Assembly: GCF_013409625.1 (NCBI RefSeq)
Contig: NZ_JACCBF010000001.1
Coordinates: 4,157,001-4,221,000, forward strand
DNA length: 64,000 nucleotides
Source: Nocardioides kongjuensis
Lineage (GTDB): Bacteria > Actinomycetota > Actinomycetes > Propionibacteriales > Nocardioidaceae
Reading direction: 5' to 3'
Part shown: positions 16,306 through 25,110 of the stretch, piece after piece
Layout of the letters: each line of letters starts with the position of its first letter
Position numbering within the stretch: position 1 is the first letter of the stretch
Position numbers and translations under genes: made by a program
Notes under the pieces: generated by a model
Told to the model about the DNA's origin: nothing
The model's database searches: none
What the model saw: the letters and a program-made list of their open reading frames with translations, nothing else

Positions 16306-16937
16306 TCCTCGCCGAGGACCACGCGCTCCTGCGGGCCGGCCTCACCCAGCTGCTCGAGGCCAAGGGCTTCGAGGTGGTGGCCGCCGTCGACAACCTCACC
16401 GAGCTCGAGCGCGCGCTCGACGACCCGAGCGCCGAGGCGGCCGTGGTCGACGTACGCATGCCGCCGACGTTCACCGACGAGGGCCTCCGCGCCGCCATCG
16501 CCGTCCGCACGCGCCGGCCCGGCTTCCCGGTGCTGGTGCTGTCGCAGTACGTCGAGCAGCTCTACGCCCGTGAGCTCCTGGCCAGCGGCGAGGGCGCGGT
16601 CGGGTACCTGCTCAAGGACCGGGTCTCCGACGTCGCCGAGTTCGTCGACGCCCTGCGTCGGGTCGCCGGCGGCGGCACGGTGCTGGACCCGTCGGTGGTC
16701 GCCGCCGTCCTCGACCGGCGCAAGGACACCCCCGTCGACCGGCTGACCGAGCGCGAGCGGGAGGTGCTCGCGCTGATGGCCGAGGGCCGCGCCAACGCGG
16801 GGATCGCGCAGGCGCTGGTCGTCACCGAGAAGGCCGTGGCCAAGCACATCAACAGCATCTTCGCCAAGCTCGACCTCCCGGCCGACACCGACGACCACCG
16901 ACGGGTGCGGGCCGTCCTGGAGTGGCTGCGGTTCTGA
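16287..16937 (+). CDS. LuxR-type (NarL) response regulator
   Basis: 216 aa: a receiver domain with the acidic pocket (VLAEDHALLRAG) and phospho-acceptor Asp in AAVVDVRMPP, then a LuxR helix-turn-helix (LTEREREVLALMAEGRANAG). The GTG at 16287 lies after GGGAGG and overlaps the kinase stop region, so the pair is coupled. A tail-to-tail hairpin separates it from the TetR gene. Confidence 0.93.
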   Translation: MRPLRVVLAEDHALLRAGLTQLLEAKGFEVVAAVDNLTELERALDDPSAEAAVVDVRMPPTFTDEGLRAAIAVRTRRPGFPVLVLSQYVEQLYARELLASGEGAVGYLLKDRVSDVAEFVDALRRVAGGGTVLDPSVVAAVLDRRKDTPVDRLTEREREVLALMAEGRANAGIAQALVVTEKAVAKHINSIFAKLDLPADTDDHRRVRAVLEWLRF

Positions 16938-16952
16938 CCCCGCGAGGGGTCA
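16935..16952. terminator. Compact hairpin containing both stop codons
   Basis: TGACCCC and GGGGTCA around GCGA. The TGA of the response regulator and the TGA of the opposing TetR gene are the two ends of the stem, giving a minimal bidirectional terminator. Confidence 0.6.
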
Positions 16953-17612
16953 GCCGGTGAGCTGCTCCAGCTCGCCCGCCCAGGGCCTGCCAGCGTCCTC
17001 GAGCAGGCGGTCCGCCTGACGGCGGATCGCGGGGATCCGGCTCGGGCGGGCGATCACCAGTCGCAGGGCGAGCTCGGCGACGTCGTCGGGAAGTGACGGG
17101 TCGCGCTGGGCGCCCGACCAGCGCACCGCCTGGTTGATGGTGGCGTCGAGGATCTCGATGACGACGTCGGTGCGGGTCCGCACGAAGTCGCCCTCGGCGA
17201 CACCGCGCTCGATCAGTCTGCGGAGGCTGTCCAGCGCGGCGTGGTAGATCGCGTGCCACTCGGCGAACTCAGGTTCGTCGATGAGCGCGCTGAGGTACAG
17301 GCCGCGCAGGTCGTACGCGCTGGTCATCTCCACGAGGATCTCCCGGCGCACACCGTGGTAGAGCTCGACTGCCGCCGGCGCGCCGTCCGGGACCTCACGC
17401 TCGCCGCGTAGCCCGGGAGAGCGTTCGTAGTCGTAGGCGTAGAGGGCCTTGGCGATGTCGTGCTTCGACGCGAAGTGGTGGAAGAGCGACGGCTGACGCA
17501 CGCCGACGACGTCGGCGATCTCCCGGGTGGACGTGCCGTGGAAGCCCTTGGTCGCGAACAGCCGCGCGGCCTCGCGCAGGATCTGCTCGGGCGTGACCTT
17601 CGACCTGGCCAT
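16950..17612 (-). CDS. TetR-family transcriptional regulator of amide operon
   Basis: 220 aa. The N-terminal helix-turn-helix (ILREAARLFATKGFHGTSTR, then EIADVVGVRQPSLFHHFASK) is typical TetR; the C-terminal ligand domain is unassigned. I use the ATG at 17612 since GGAGGAGG lies at the right distance; the ATG at 17618 sits on the ribosome site itself. It faces the permease/dimethylformamidase-like operon across two palindromes that are almost certainly its operators, so it should repress both itself and the operon until a substrate binds. Confidence 0.92.
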   Translation of the reverse strand: MARSKVTPEQILREAARLFATKGFHGTSTREIADVVGVRQPSLFHHFASKHDIAKALYAYDYERSPGLRGEREVPDGAPAAVELYHGVRREILVEMTSAYDLRGLYLSALIDEPEFAEWHAIYHAALDSLRRLIERGVAEGDFVRTRTDVVIEILDATINQAVRWSGAQRDPSLPDDVAELALRLVIARPSRIPAIRRQADRLLEDAGRPWAGELEQLTG

Positions 17613-17646
17613 GGGCATCCTCCTCCGAGCTCGGTCGGGACGAAGT

Positions 17647-17660
17647 CTATCGATCGATAG
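17647..17660. promoter_or_regulatory. TetR operator 1
   Basis: CTATCGATCGATAG, a perfect 14-bp palindrome 35 bp upstream of the TetR start. It is identical to the core of operator 2; centres are 61 bp apart, so a repressor could cover both divergent promoters. Confidence 0.75.
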
Positions 17661-17704
17661 GGAAACTCTGTACAACCGGCGCCCGCGAACCTACAGTGCT
17701 CCCG

Positions 17705-17724
17705 TGCCTATCGATCGATAGGCA
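17705..17724. promoter_or_regulatory. TetR operator 2
   Basis: TGCCTATCGATCGATAGGCA, a perfect 20-bp palindrome 18 bp before the permease start. Length and symmetry fit a TetR-dimer site. Confidence 0.78.
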
Positions 17725-17742
17725 AATGTGCGAGGAGAGCAG

Positions 17743-19134
17743 ATGCCCCAGACCGACCAGCTGCCGGCCACCGGCGAGCTCCGTAGCGACGCCGTCAGTG
17801 CGCGGCACCTCGTCTTCTTCGTGGTCTCGGCCGCGGCGCCGCTGACCGTGATGGCGGGCTTCGCGCCGCTCGCGTTCCTCGTCGGAGGACAGACCGCGCC
17901 GGTCGGGTACCTGGCGGCCGGACTGGTCTACGCCCTGTTCGCCGTCGGCTTCTGCGCGATGTCGCGTCACGTGCGCAACGCCGGCGCCTTCTACGCCTAC
18001 GTGAGCCGGGGTCTCGGCGCAACCGTCGGCGCGGGCTCCGCGCTCGTCGCTTACGTCGCCTACACCCTCGGCGAGATCGGCTTCTGTGCCGCGGCCGGAC
18101 TGTTCGCCTCGGTCACCCTCGACGACCTGGCCGGCATCCATCTCTCGTGGGGCGTGTGTGCGGTGGTCCTCGGCGTGATCGTCTCGGTCGTCGCCTACTG
18201 CCGCGTCGACGTCGGCGCCCGCGTGCTCGCCCTCCTCCTGGCCGGCGAGCTCGGGCTCCTCGTGGCGCTGTCGGTTGCGGTGCTCGCCAAGGGCACGCCG
18301 GAGGGGCTCACCCTCGCCGGTTTCGGCCCGTCCGGGTGGGACGCCAGCGTGCTCGGCTCGCTGTTCGTGATCACCTTCGTCGTCTACATCGGCTTCGAGC
18401 AGACCGCGGTGTACGCCGAGGAGGCACGCGACCCGCGCCGGACGGTGCCCCGGGCGACGTACATCGCCGTCGCGCTGCTGGCCGTCACCTACACCTTCGT
18501 CTCGTGGGTGCTGCTGATGGCGATCGGTCCCGGCGCGCTCGGCGCCGCGCTCACGGGTGACCCGTCGCAGCTGGTGTTCGCGGTGAACCAGACCTACCTC
18601 GGCGCCTTCATGACCGACGTGATGCAGGTCCTCATCGTCACCAGCTTCGTCGCGGGCGTGCTCGCCCTGCACAACGCAGGCGCGCGCTACCTGTTCGCGC
18701 TCGGCCGCGACCGGCTCCTGCCCGCAGCCCTGGGCACGACCGGCGCCAACAGCAGCCCGTCACGCGCCGTCCTCGTGCAGTCCGTGATCGTGGTGGTGGC
18801 GCTGGCAGGATTCGGGCTCTCCGACCTCGACCCCTACACGCAGGTGGTGATCTGGACCAACACCCCGACCTTGGTCGGCGTGCTCCTCCTGCAGATCCTC
18901 ACCTCGGTGGCGGTGATCCGGTTCTTCGCCCGCAACCAGACCGACGAGAGCCTCTGGCAGCGGCTGGTCGCCCCGGCGCTGGCGACCGTCGCACTCGCCG
19001 TCGTGCTCTACCTCGTCTGCTCCAAGATGGGCCTGCTCACGGGCCTCGGCGCCCGTGACAACCTGCTCATCAACCTGCCGCTCGCCGTGGCGTTCGTCGC
19101 TGGCCTCGCCCGGGGGGCGGTGGCGGCACGATGA
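17743..19134 (+). CDS. APC-family amino acid/amine permease
   Basis: 463 aa, about 12 to 13 hydrophobic segments. The N-terminus opens with the APC pattern (VVSAAAPLTVMAGF at about residues 28-41) and carries a GFEQTAVYAEEARDPRRTVP loop after helix 6. Such carriers import amino acids, amines or amides. First gene of the TetR-controlled operon, coupled to the next gene by ATGA. It is probably the importer of the amide that the next enzyme cleaves. Confidence 0.9.
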   Translation: MPQTDQLPATGELRSDAVSARHLVFFVVSAAAPLTVMAGFAPLAFLVGGQTAPVGYLAAGLVYALFAVGFCAMSRHVRNAGAFYAYVSRGLGATVGAGSALVAYVAYTLGEIGFCAAAGLFASVTLDDLAGIHLSWGVCAVVLGVIVSVVAYCRVDVGARVLALLLAGELGLLVALSVAVLAKGTPEGLTLAGFGPSGWDASVLGSLFVITFVVYIGFEQTAVYAEEARDPRRTVPRATYIAVALLAVTYTFVSWVLLMAIGPGALGAALTGDPSQLVFAVNQTYLGAFMTDVMQVLIVTSFVAGVLALHNAGARYLFALGRDRLLPAALGTTGANSSPSRAVLVQSVIVVVALAGFGLSDLDPYTQVVIWTNTPTLVGVLLLQILTSVAVIRFFARNQTDESLWQRLVAPALATVALAVVLYLVCSKMGLLTGLGARDNLLINLPLAVAFVAGLARGAVAAR

Positions 19135-20726
19135 GTGCTGCGCGCTATGCCTGGTCCATCCCCGGCTTCCCGGTCGAGCGCCCCGGCGCCGACCCGACGA
19201 CACCGGAGATCTGGTGCTACGCCGACCGCTACAGCTACCTGCCCGGCGAGGAGGTGGCGCTGAGCGTCCACACCACCGCGGCGTCGTACGACGTCCGGGT
19301 GGTGCGCGACGGCGCCGACCCGGTCGGCGTGTGGTCGGCCTCCGGACTTCCGGGGGTCGCGCACCGGACGCCGAGGGACGCCTACGCGGTCGGCTGCGAC
19401 TGGCCGGTCTCCGTGCGGATCCCGGTCGATCCGCAGTGGCGGAGCGGCTTCTACCTGGTCGTGGTCGGCATCGACGTCGACGGCCGGCGTCACGAGCGCG
19501 AGGGCTTCTTCGTCGTCCGCGCGTCGCGTCCTGCCTCCGACGTCGCCCTCGTGCTGACCACCGGCACCCTCGCTGCCTACAATGACTGGGGCGGCGCCAA
19601 CCACTACCGCGGGCTCGGCGCCGACCCGTACACCGACATCCCCGCCCCCGTGCTGTCCAGCCGTCGTCCGGTCGCCCGCGGCATGCTGCGACTGCCCGAC
19701 GGCGCCCCCCGCAACGCCAACCCGGAGACGCCGGGTCCGGGCTACCGTCCCCGCCACCCGACGTACGAGTGGGCGATCACCCACGGCTACTCCCGTCACC
19801 ACAGCGATGCCTTCTGGGCGACGTACGAACGCCCGTTCGTGGTGTGGGCCGAGCAGAACGGCTACCAGCTCGACCACCTCACCCAGCAGGACCTGCACGA
19901 CGACCCGTCGGCCCTGGACGGCTACCGGTGCGCGGTGCTCGTCGGTCACGACGAGTACTGGACCTGGGAGATGCGCGACGTGGTCGACCGGTTCACCGAC
20001 CGAGGCGGCAACGTCGCGCGCTTCGCGGGGAACTACATCTGGCAGGTCCGGCTGGACGCCGACGGCCGGCAGACCTGCTACAAGGACCCGAACCTCGACC
20101 CGCTGCTGGCGACCGATCCGACCCGCGTGACGACGACCTGGGACGCGCCGTTCATCGGTCGGCCGGCAACGCACACCATGGGCCTCACCGGTCTCAGCGG
20201 TGCCTATGCGAGGTACGGCTCGACGACACCCCGCGGCAGCGGCGGCTACACCGTGTACCGACCCGAGCACTGGGCACTGGCGGACACCGACCTCTACTAC
20301 GGCGACGTCTTCGGCGCCGCTCCGGTCTGCGTGGCCGCCTTCGAGGTGGACGGCGTCGACTACACCTTCCGGCACGGCCTGCCCTACGCGACCGGCACCG
20401 ACGGTGCCCCGGCCGACCTCGAGATCGTCGCGATGACACCGGCCGTCCTCGGAGAGACCGATCGCTGGGCCGGCGAGGTCCCCATCGGCGCGCCGATCGC
20501 CGAGGTGCAGGACCTCCTCCGCGCGGTCTGGGGTGACGACGTCCCGGAGCGGTTCAGCACCGGGTACGGCGCCGGCATGGTCGCCACCTTCCGCCGCGGC
20601 GCCGGCGAGGTCTTCAACGCCGGGACGACCGAGTGGGTCAGCGGCCTGATCCACCACGACCCCTTCACCGAGCAGATCACCCACAACGTGCTGCGCCGCT
20701 TCACCGGGCAGCAGGAGGACCGATGA
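19131..20726 (+). CDS. N,N-dimethylformamidase beta-subunit-like amidase
   Basis: 531 aa. The C-terminal two thirds match the large-subunit domain of N,N-dimethylformamidase (DMFA2_C): YNDWGGANHYRG, GHDEYWTWEMRD (HDEYW at residues 273-277), GNVARFAGNYIWQVR, and GTTEW at 498-502. The characterised enzyme binds one iron through two Tyr and one Glu; Tyr276 and Glu501 here are plausible ligands, but I have not aligned them. The N-terminal part is a beta-sandwich (SYLPGEEVALSVHTT). No small alpha subunit is encoded next to it, so it may work alone. It would hydrolyse an N-substituted amide to an amine and an acid. Confidence 0.85.
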   Translation: MSAARYAWSIPGFPVERPGADPTTPEIWCYADRYSYLPGEEVALSVHTTAASYDVRVVRDGADPVGVWSASGLPGVAHRTPRDAYAVGCDWPVSVRIPVDPQWRSGFYLVVVGIDVDGRRHEREGFFVVRASRPASDVALVLTTGTLAAYNDWGGANHYRGLGADPYTDIPAPVLSSRRPVARGMLRLPDGAPRNANPETPGPGYRPRHPTYEWAITHGYSRHHSDAFWATYERPFVVWAEQNGYQLDHLTQQDLHDDPSALDGYRCAVLVGHDEYWTWEMRDVVDRFTDRGGNVARFAGNYIWQVRLDADGRQTCYKDPNLDPLLATDPTRVTTTWDAPFIGRPATHTMGLTGLSGAYARYGSTTPRGSGGYTVYRPEHWALADTDLYYGDVFGAAPVCVAAFEVDGVDYTFRHGLPYATGTDGAPADLEIVAMTPAVLGETDRWAGEVPIGAPIAEVQDLLRAVWGDDVPERFSTGYGAGMVATFRRGAGEVFNAGTTEWVSGLIHHDPFTEQITHNVLRRFTGQQEDR

Positions 20727-21088
20727 ACCACCACAAGTCCCTCACCGACGTCCACACGATCGAGGTCGGGACCGGCTCGGCCGTCGTACCGGAGTGGGAC
20801 CCGGGCACCGCGTCACCCGACTGGGAGGAGACCGAGTGGCGCACCTTCGGCACCGACGAGTCGCGAGCCTTCGGCGGCGCCTGGGAGGGACGGCCCGGGA
20901 GCCTGCGGCTCGACGACTACCCGTACGACGAGGTCTGCGTCATGCTCACCGGCGTCGTCGCCCTCGTCGACACGCACGGTGCGCGCCGGGAGTTCCGGGC
21001 GGGGGAGGCGTTCTTCGTGCCCAAGGGGTTCTCGGGCACGTGGGAGACCGTGGAGCCGTCCACCAAGGTGTTCGTGGCGCTGCCGTAG
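20723..21088 (+). CDS. Cupin_3 (ureidoglycine aminohydrolase-like) protein
   Basis: 121 aa with one cupin barrel. The stretch YDEVCVMLTGVVALVDTHG and then FRAGEAFFVPKGFSGTWET is the Cupin_3 pattern. The ATG overlaps the amidase stop (ATGA). Cupin_3 proteins include ureidoglycine aminohydrolase and ethanolamine utilisation proteins. Here it could process an amide-derived product or act as an accessory binder. It is the last gene of the operon. Confidence 0.85.
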   Translation: MNHHKSLTDVHTIEVGTGSAVVPEWDPGTASPDWEETEWRTFGTDESRAFGGAWEGRPGSLRLDDYPYDEVCVMLTGVVALVDTHGARREFRAGEAFFVPKGFSGTWETVEPSTKVFVALP

Positions 21089-21099
21089 ATACTCGTCCC

Positions 21100-21717
21100 A
21101 TGAACCCGGTCGACATCGCCGAGCCGTTGCGGTCCCGCTGGAGCCCGAGCGTCTTCGACGCCGAGCACCGGCTCACCAACGCGGAGACCACCCGGCTGCT
21201 CGAGGCGGCGCAGTGGGCACCGAGCTCGGGCAACCGGCAGCCGTGGCGGTACGTCGTCGCGCCGCGCGGCAGCGTGCAGCACGCCGCGTTCGTGCCGCAC
21301 CTGAGCCGCGGCAACTCCGGCTGGGTGCCGCGGGCCTCGCTCGTGCTGCTGTCCGTGGTCGAGCTGGGACAGGACGGGGTCGAGCTGAGCGACGTCCTGA
21401 TCCCGACCCACGACGTCGGGCAGGCCTCGGCCCACATCACGCTGCAGGCGCAGGCGATGGGGCTCAACGCCCATCAGTTCGGGGGATTCGACCACGACGG
21501 GGCGGCAGCGGCGCTCGGGATCCCCGACACCGCGCGCCTGCTGGCGGGCATCGCGATCGGCGTTCGCGGCAACCCTGCCGAGGTGTCCGAGCGCGACGCG
21601 GAGCGGGACCACCGCGAGAGGCACCGCCGCCCGCTCGCCGAGACGGCGTTCGGCGCCTGGGGTGAGGCCTGGGCCGGTCTGGCCCCCTCCGGCCCGACCG
21701 TCGCCGAGCGCGCCTGA
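21100..21717 (+). CDS. Nitroreductase-family FMN oxidoreductase
   Basis: 205 aa. The N-terminus carries the family FMN-binding pattern (LLEAAQWAPSSGNRQPWRYV, residues about 33-52), and the middle has QASAHITLQAQAMGLNAHQF. These enzymes use NAD(P)H to reduce nitro groups, quinones or flavins. Its ATG lies 11 bp after the cupin stop; no clear own ribosome site is seen, so it may be read through from the amide operon or be independent. Confidence 0.9.
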   Translation: MNPVDIAEPLRSRWSPSVFDAEHRLTNAETTRLLEAAQWAPSSGNRQPWRYVVAPRGSVQHAAFVPHLSRGNSGWVPRASLVLLSVVELGQDGVELSDVLIPTHDVGQASAHITLQAQAMGLNAHQFGGFDHDGAAAALGIPDTARLLAGIAIGVRGNPAEVSERDAERDHRERHRRPLAETAFGAWGEAWAGLAPSGPTVAERA

Positions 21718-21718
21718 C

Positions 21719-22180
21719 GTGACCGACGGGACCGAGGGCGAGGGCCGGCGTGGCGGCGTGCTGGTCGCCCTCGTGGTCGTCGCGCTGCTGGTGAACCTCC
21801 CGCTCGCGCACCTGACCTGGCAGCGCTGGGAGCTGTCGCGCGACGGCGTCGAGGTCACCGGCGACGTCACTGCGACGAACGTGCTGCGGGAGACGACGGA
21901 CCCGCACTACGTCGTACGGTTCCGGCTGCCCGAGGACGTCGACCCGGGGCGTCGTACCTGGCCCGCCGAGGTCGACCACGCCACCTGGCGATCCGCCGAG
22001 GACAGCGGCGAGATCGGCGTGCGGGTGCTGCCGGACGAGCCGTCGGTCCAGCGGGTCGACGGAGCCCGCTCCTCGGCACTGGGCTACGTCGTCATCGGCG
22101 GGGTCGACCTGATCGTGCTCCTGCTGGGGCTGCTGCTGTGGCGCCAGCGTCGCGCCACGCGTGCCACACTGCCTGCATGA
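21719..22180 (+). CDS. DUF3592-like membrane protein
   Basis: 153 aa with two membrane helices (residues about 14-33 and 122-142) around an extracytoplasmic beta-rich domain. The order helix, about 80-residue domain with GDVTATNV and RVLPDEPS, and helix, then a basic tail matches DUF3592 proteins. The GTG is 1 bp after the nitroreductase stop and its own end overlaps the peroxidase ATG. Function unknown. Confidence 0.75.
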   Translation: MTDGTEGEGRRGGVLVALVVVALLVNLPLAHLTWQRWELSRDGVEVTGDVTATNVLRETTDPHYVVRFRLPEDVDPGRRTWPAEVDHATWRSAEDSGEIGVRVLPDEPSVQRVDGARSSALGYVVIGGVDLIVLLLGLLLWRQRRATRATLPA

Positions 22181-22656
22181 CCTCCCTCCACGACTTCAAG
22201 GCCACCGCGATCGACGGCCAGGAGACCGACCTGGCGTCGTACGACGGCACCGTGGTCCTCGTCGTCAACACGGCCTCGAAGTGCGGGCTGACCCCGCAGT
22301 TCCAGGGCCTGCAGGAGCTGTACGACCAGTACGGCGACCGCGGCTTCACGATCCTCGGCTTCCCCTGCGACCAGTTCGCCCACCAGGAGCCCGGTACCGA
22401 GGAGGAGATCGCCGAGTTCTGCCAGCGCAACTACGGCGTCTCGTTCCCGATGTTCGCGAAGATCGACGTGAACGGGAAGGACGCCCACCCGCTCTACCAG
22501 TGGCTGAAGAAGGAGCAGGGCGGCCTGATCGGCGGTGCCATCAAGTGGAACTTCACGAAGTTCCTCGTCGGCCGCGACGGTGCGGTCCTCGAGCGCTACG
22601 CGCCGACCACCGAGCCGGCCAAGCTCGCCGACGACATCGAGAAGGCGCTCGCCTGA
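22177..22656 (+). CDS. Glutathione peroxidase-family thiol peroxidase
   Basis: 159 aa. The peroxidatic Cys is residue 36 (NTASKCGLTPQF), with the FPCDQFAHQEPG motif and WNFTKFLV near the end. It uses Cys, not selenocysteine; bacterial members usually take electrons from thioredoxin or mycothiol systems rather than glutathione. The ATG overlaps the previous gene by 4 bp. A palindromic repeat block follows. Confidence 0.94.
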   Translation: MTSLHDFKATAIDGQETDLASYDGTVVLVVNTASKCGLTPQFQGLQELYDQYGDRGFTILGFPCDQFAHQEPGTEEEIAEFCQRNYGVSFPMFAKIDVNGKDAHPLYQWLKKEQGGLIGGAIKWNFTKFLVGRDGAVLERYAPTTEPAKLADDIEKALA

Positions 22657-22661
22657 TCCCC

Positions 22662-22785
22662 GACCCGGCAGAAACTGGCTCCTGGTTCACGCCGACCCGG
22701 CACGAGCTGGCTGAGAAGAGCAGCTGACCCGGCAGGAACTTCCTGCCGGGTCAGCGCCATTTCCGGGCCATTGCGGGCCGGGTCG
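22662..22785. repeat. Palindromic intergenic repeat block A
   Basis: Between the convergent peroxidase and MMPL genes stand two partial copies of GACCCGGCAGGAACTGGCT (22662-22680 and 22694-22712) and then a perfect 33-bp palindrome at 22723-22755: GCTGACCCGGCAGGAA, a central C, and the reverse complement. A further inverted half follows near 22775. The palindrome can fold into a strong hairpin. The same family recurs at 27919-28031 and 42005-42097. Confidence 0.85.
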
Positions 22786-22786
22786 A

Positions 22787-25066
22787 TCAGACCCCTGCCA
22801 GCTCCTTGTCCGTGACGTGCACCGGGGCGGAGTCGCGCTCGAGGGACTCGCCCTCGACGTCGACGTTCGGCAGGACCCGGTCGAGCCACGTCGGCAGCCA
22901 CCAGGCCTTCTCGCCGAGGAGGTAGAGCACCGACGGGATCAGGACCATCCGGACCACGAAGGCGTCGAACACGATCGAGACGGCCAGGGCGAAGCCCATC
23001 GACTTCACGACGGCGGTGTCCTCGAGGATGAAGCCGGAGAACACGGCGATCATGATCGTCGCGGCGGCGGTGACCACCCGGGCGCTGTTGCGGAAGCCGT
23101 CGACGACGGCCTCGTGGGTCGGCAGCCCGTGGACGTGGGCCTCCCGCATCCGGGTGACCAGGAAGACCTGGTAGTCCATCGCGAGTCCGAACACCACGCC
23201 GATCAGGAAAATCGGCATGAAGCTCACGATCGGCTGGCCCTCGAACAGGCCGAACGCGCCCTCCTGGAACACCGCGACCGTCGCACCCAGCGTGGCCAGC
23301 ACCGAGAGCAGGAAGCCCAGGGTCGCGGTCAGCGGGATCAGGATCGAGCGGAACACCAGCACCAGCAGCACGAACGCCAGGCCGATGACGACGGCGAGGT
23401 AGATCGGCAGCGCGCTGTTGAGGCGGTCCGACACGTCGGTGGTGATCGCGGTGAGGCCGGTGACGCCGACGACGGTGTCGGTCTGCGCCTCGATCCCGGC
23501 CTGCCCGTCGCGCAGGGCCTCCAGCAGGTCCAGCGTCTCCGGCTCGTCCGGCCCGGAGGACGGGACGATCTGGATCATCGCGCCGGTACCGGTCCCGACC
23601 GGGGCACCGTCCGCGCCACGCTCGGCGTTGGTGGCGACCAGGTCGGCGCTGGCGACGTCGTCCTGGCTCCCGGCCCACTCGACCACCCGGTCGAACGCAG
23701 CCTGGCGCTGGTCGTCGTTCGCGATCTTGCGGCCGTCGACGACGACGAGCAGCGGGCCCTCACGACCGGGGCCGAACGCGTCGGTCATCAGGTCCGACGC
23801 CTTGCGCTGCGTCGTGTCGGTCGGCGAGGTGCTGTCGGTGGGGAACGCGAGGTACATCTGCGAGATCGGCGCGGCCAGCGCACCGAGCAGGACGACGACA
23901 CCGAGGGCCCAGGCGACGGGAGCCTTCGCGAGGACCCGCGCCCAGCGCACGCCGTTGTTGTGGACCCGGCCGTGCTCGTCGCGCTTCGGGTTGTACTTGC
24001 GCACCTGTCCCGCGAAGGACTTCGACTTGGTCAGCCCGAGCAGGGCGGGCAGCAGGGTCAGCGCGACCAGGACCGCGACGAACACGGTGGCGGCCGCGGC
24101 GAGGCCCATGGCGGTCAGGAACGGGATCCGTACGACGGCCAGCGCCGACAGTGCGATGAGCACCGTGAGGCCCGCGAAGACGACCGCGCTGCCCGCCGTA
24201 CCGACGGCGATGCCGGCCGCGTGGGCGCGGTCCTTCGTGTGGTGCAGCTCGGTGCGGTAGCGCGCGAGGATGAACAGCGTGTAGTCGATGCCGACAGCGA
24301 GGCCGATCATCGTGGCCAGCATCGGGGTGCTGGAGCCGATGTCCATCAGGGCGGTCATGGCGGTGATCCCGGTCATGCCGAGGCCCACGCCGAACACCGC
24401 GTTCAGCAGCGGCATCCCGGCGGCCATCAGCGAGCCGAAGGTGAGCACCAGGACGACCAGGGCGATGCCGAGTCCGATCAGCTCGGACGAGCCGCCCGGC
24501 GGCTCCATCACGGCCATGCCGGGACCGTTGGCCTCCGCGACCAGGCCGGTCGCGTCGGTCGTGTCGGCCAGCAGGTCCTCGAGGTCGTCGATCGTGGTGA
24601 CCTTCAAATCAGACGGCGAGTCGACGTCCCACTCGAAGGACATGGTGCCGATCCGGCCGTCCTCGGACAGGGTCGAGAACGCGGCGGGCATGCCCTCGGG
24701 CGCGGGCGCCGGGGCGACCAGGCCGGGGTTCTCGTTGCCGGTCTGCGGCAGGGTCGGTACGCCGTCGATCAGCTGCTGGATCGCGGCCTGGTACTCCGGC
24801 TCGGCCAGGGTGTGGCCCTTCGGTGCGGCCACGACGAGGTTGACCGACGCGTCGTCGAAGGCGTCGCCGGACTCGGGGAACAGCTCCTGCTGGATGTCGG
24901 CGGCCTTCTCCGAGGGGATCCCCGGGATGGAGAAGGCATCGGTCATCGGCTTGGAGAAGGCAGCGGCGAGGCTGCCGAGGACGACGGCGACGAGCAGCCA
25001 TCCGGCGATGAAGAACGGCCACCGCCGGTAGGCGGTCGAGCCGAGGCGGTAGAGCAGGCGGGCCAT
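22787..25066 (-). CDS. MMPL-family transporter (RND superfamily)
   Basis: 759 aa with the same two-bundle RND architecture as the 12873 gene but clearly a different subgroup. Proton-relay signatures are GIDYTLFILARYRTEL and AMDYQVFLVTRMREA. The conserved GVVFGLAMDYQ marks helix 10. Likely a lipid or drug exporter. A TetR gene lies upstream on the same strand, 44 bp away, and probably represses it. The end of the gene lies against repeat block A. Confidence 0.93.
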   Translation of the reverse strand: MARLLYRLGSTAYRRWPFFIAGWLLVAVVLGSLAAAFSKPMTDAFSIPGIPSEKAADIQQELFPESGDAFDDASVNLVVAAPKGHTLAEPEYQAAIQQLIDGVPTLPQTGNENPGLVAPAPAPEGMPAAFSTLSEDGRIGTMSFEWDVDSPSDLKVTTIDDLEDLLADTTDATGLVAEANGPGMAVMEPPGGSSELIGLGIALVVLVLTFGSLMAAGMPLLNAVFGVGLGMTGITAMTALMDIGSSTPMLATMIGLAVGIDYTLFILARYRTELHHTKDRAHAAGIAVGTAGSAVVFAGLTVLIALSALAVVRIPFLTAMGLAAAATVFVAVLVALTLLPALLGLTKSKSFAGQVRKYNPKRDEHGRVHNNGVRWARVLAKAPVAWALGVVVLLGALAAPISQMYLAFPTDSTSPTDTTQRKASDLMTDAFGPGREGPLLVVVDGRKIANDDQRQAAFDRVVEWAGSQDDVASADLVATNAERGADGAPVGTGTGAMIQIVPSSGPDEPETLDLLEALRDGQAGIEAQTDTVVGVTGLTAITTDVSDRLNSALPIYLAVVIGLAFVLLVLVFRSILIPLTATLGFLLSVLATLGATVAVFQEGAFGLFEGQPIVSFMPIFLIGVVFGLAMDYQVFLVTRMREAHVHGLPTHEAVVDGFRNSARVVTAAATIMIAVFSGFILEDTAVVKSMGFALAVSIVFDAFVVRMVLIPSVLYLLGEKAWWLPTWLDRVLPNVDVEGESLERDSAPVHVTDKELAGV

Positions 25067-25110
25067 GTGGGGTCTCCTGTGGGCCTGGTTGGGCGTGCTG
25101 GGGAAGGTGA

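Noticed and set aside
22282..22290. Selenocysteine glutathione peroxidase
   Set aside because: The active-site codon is TGC (Cys36), not an in-frame TGA.
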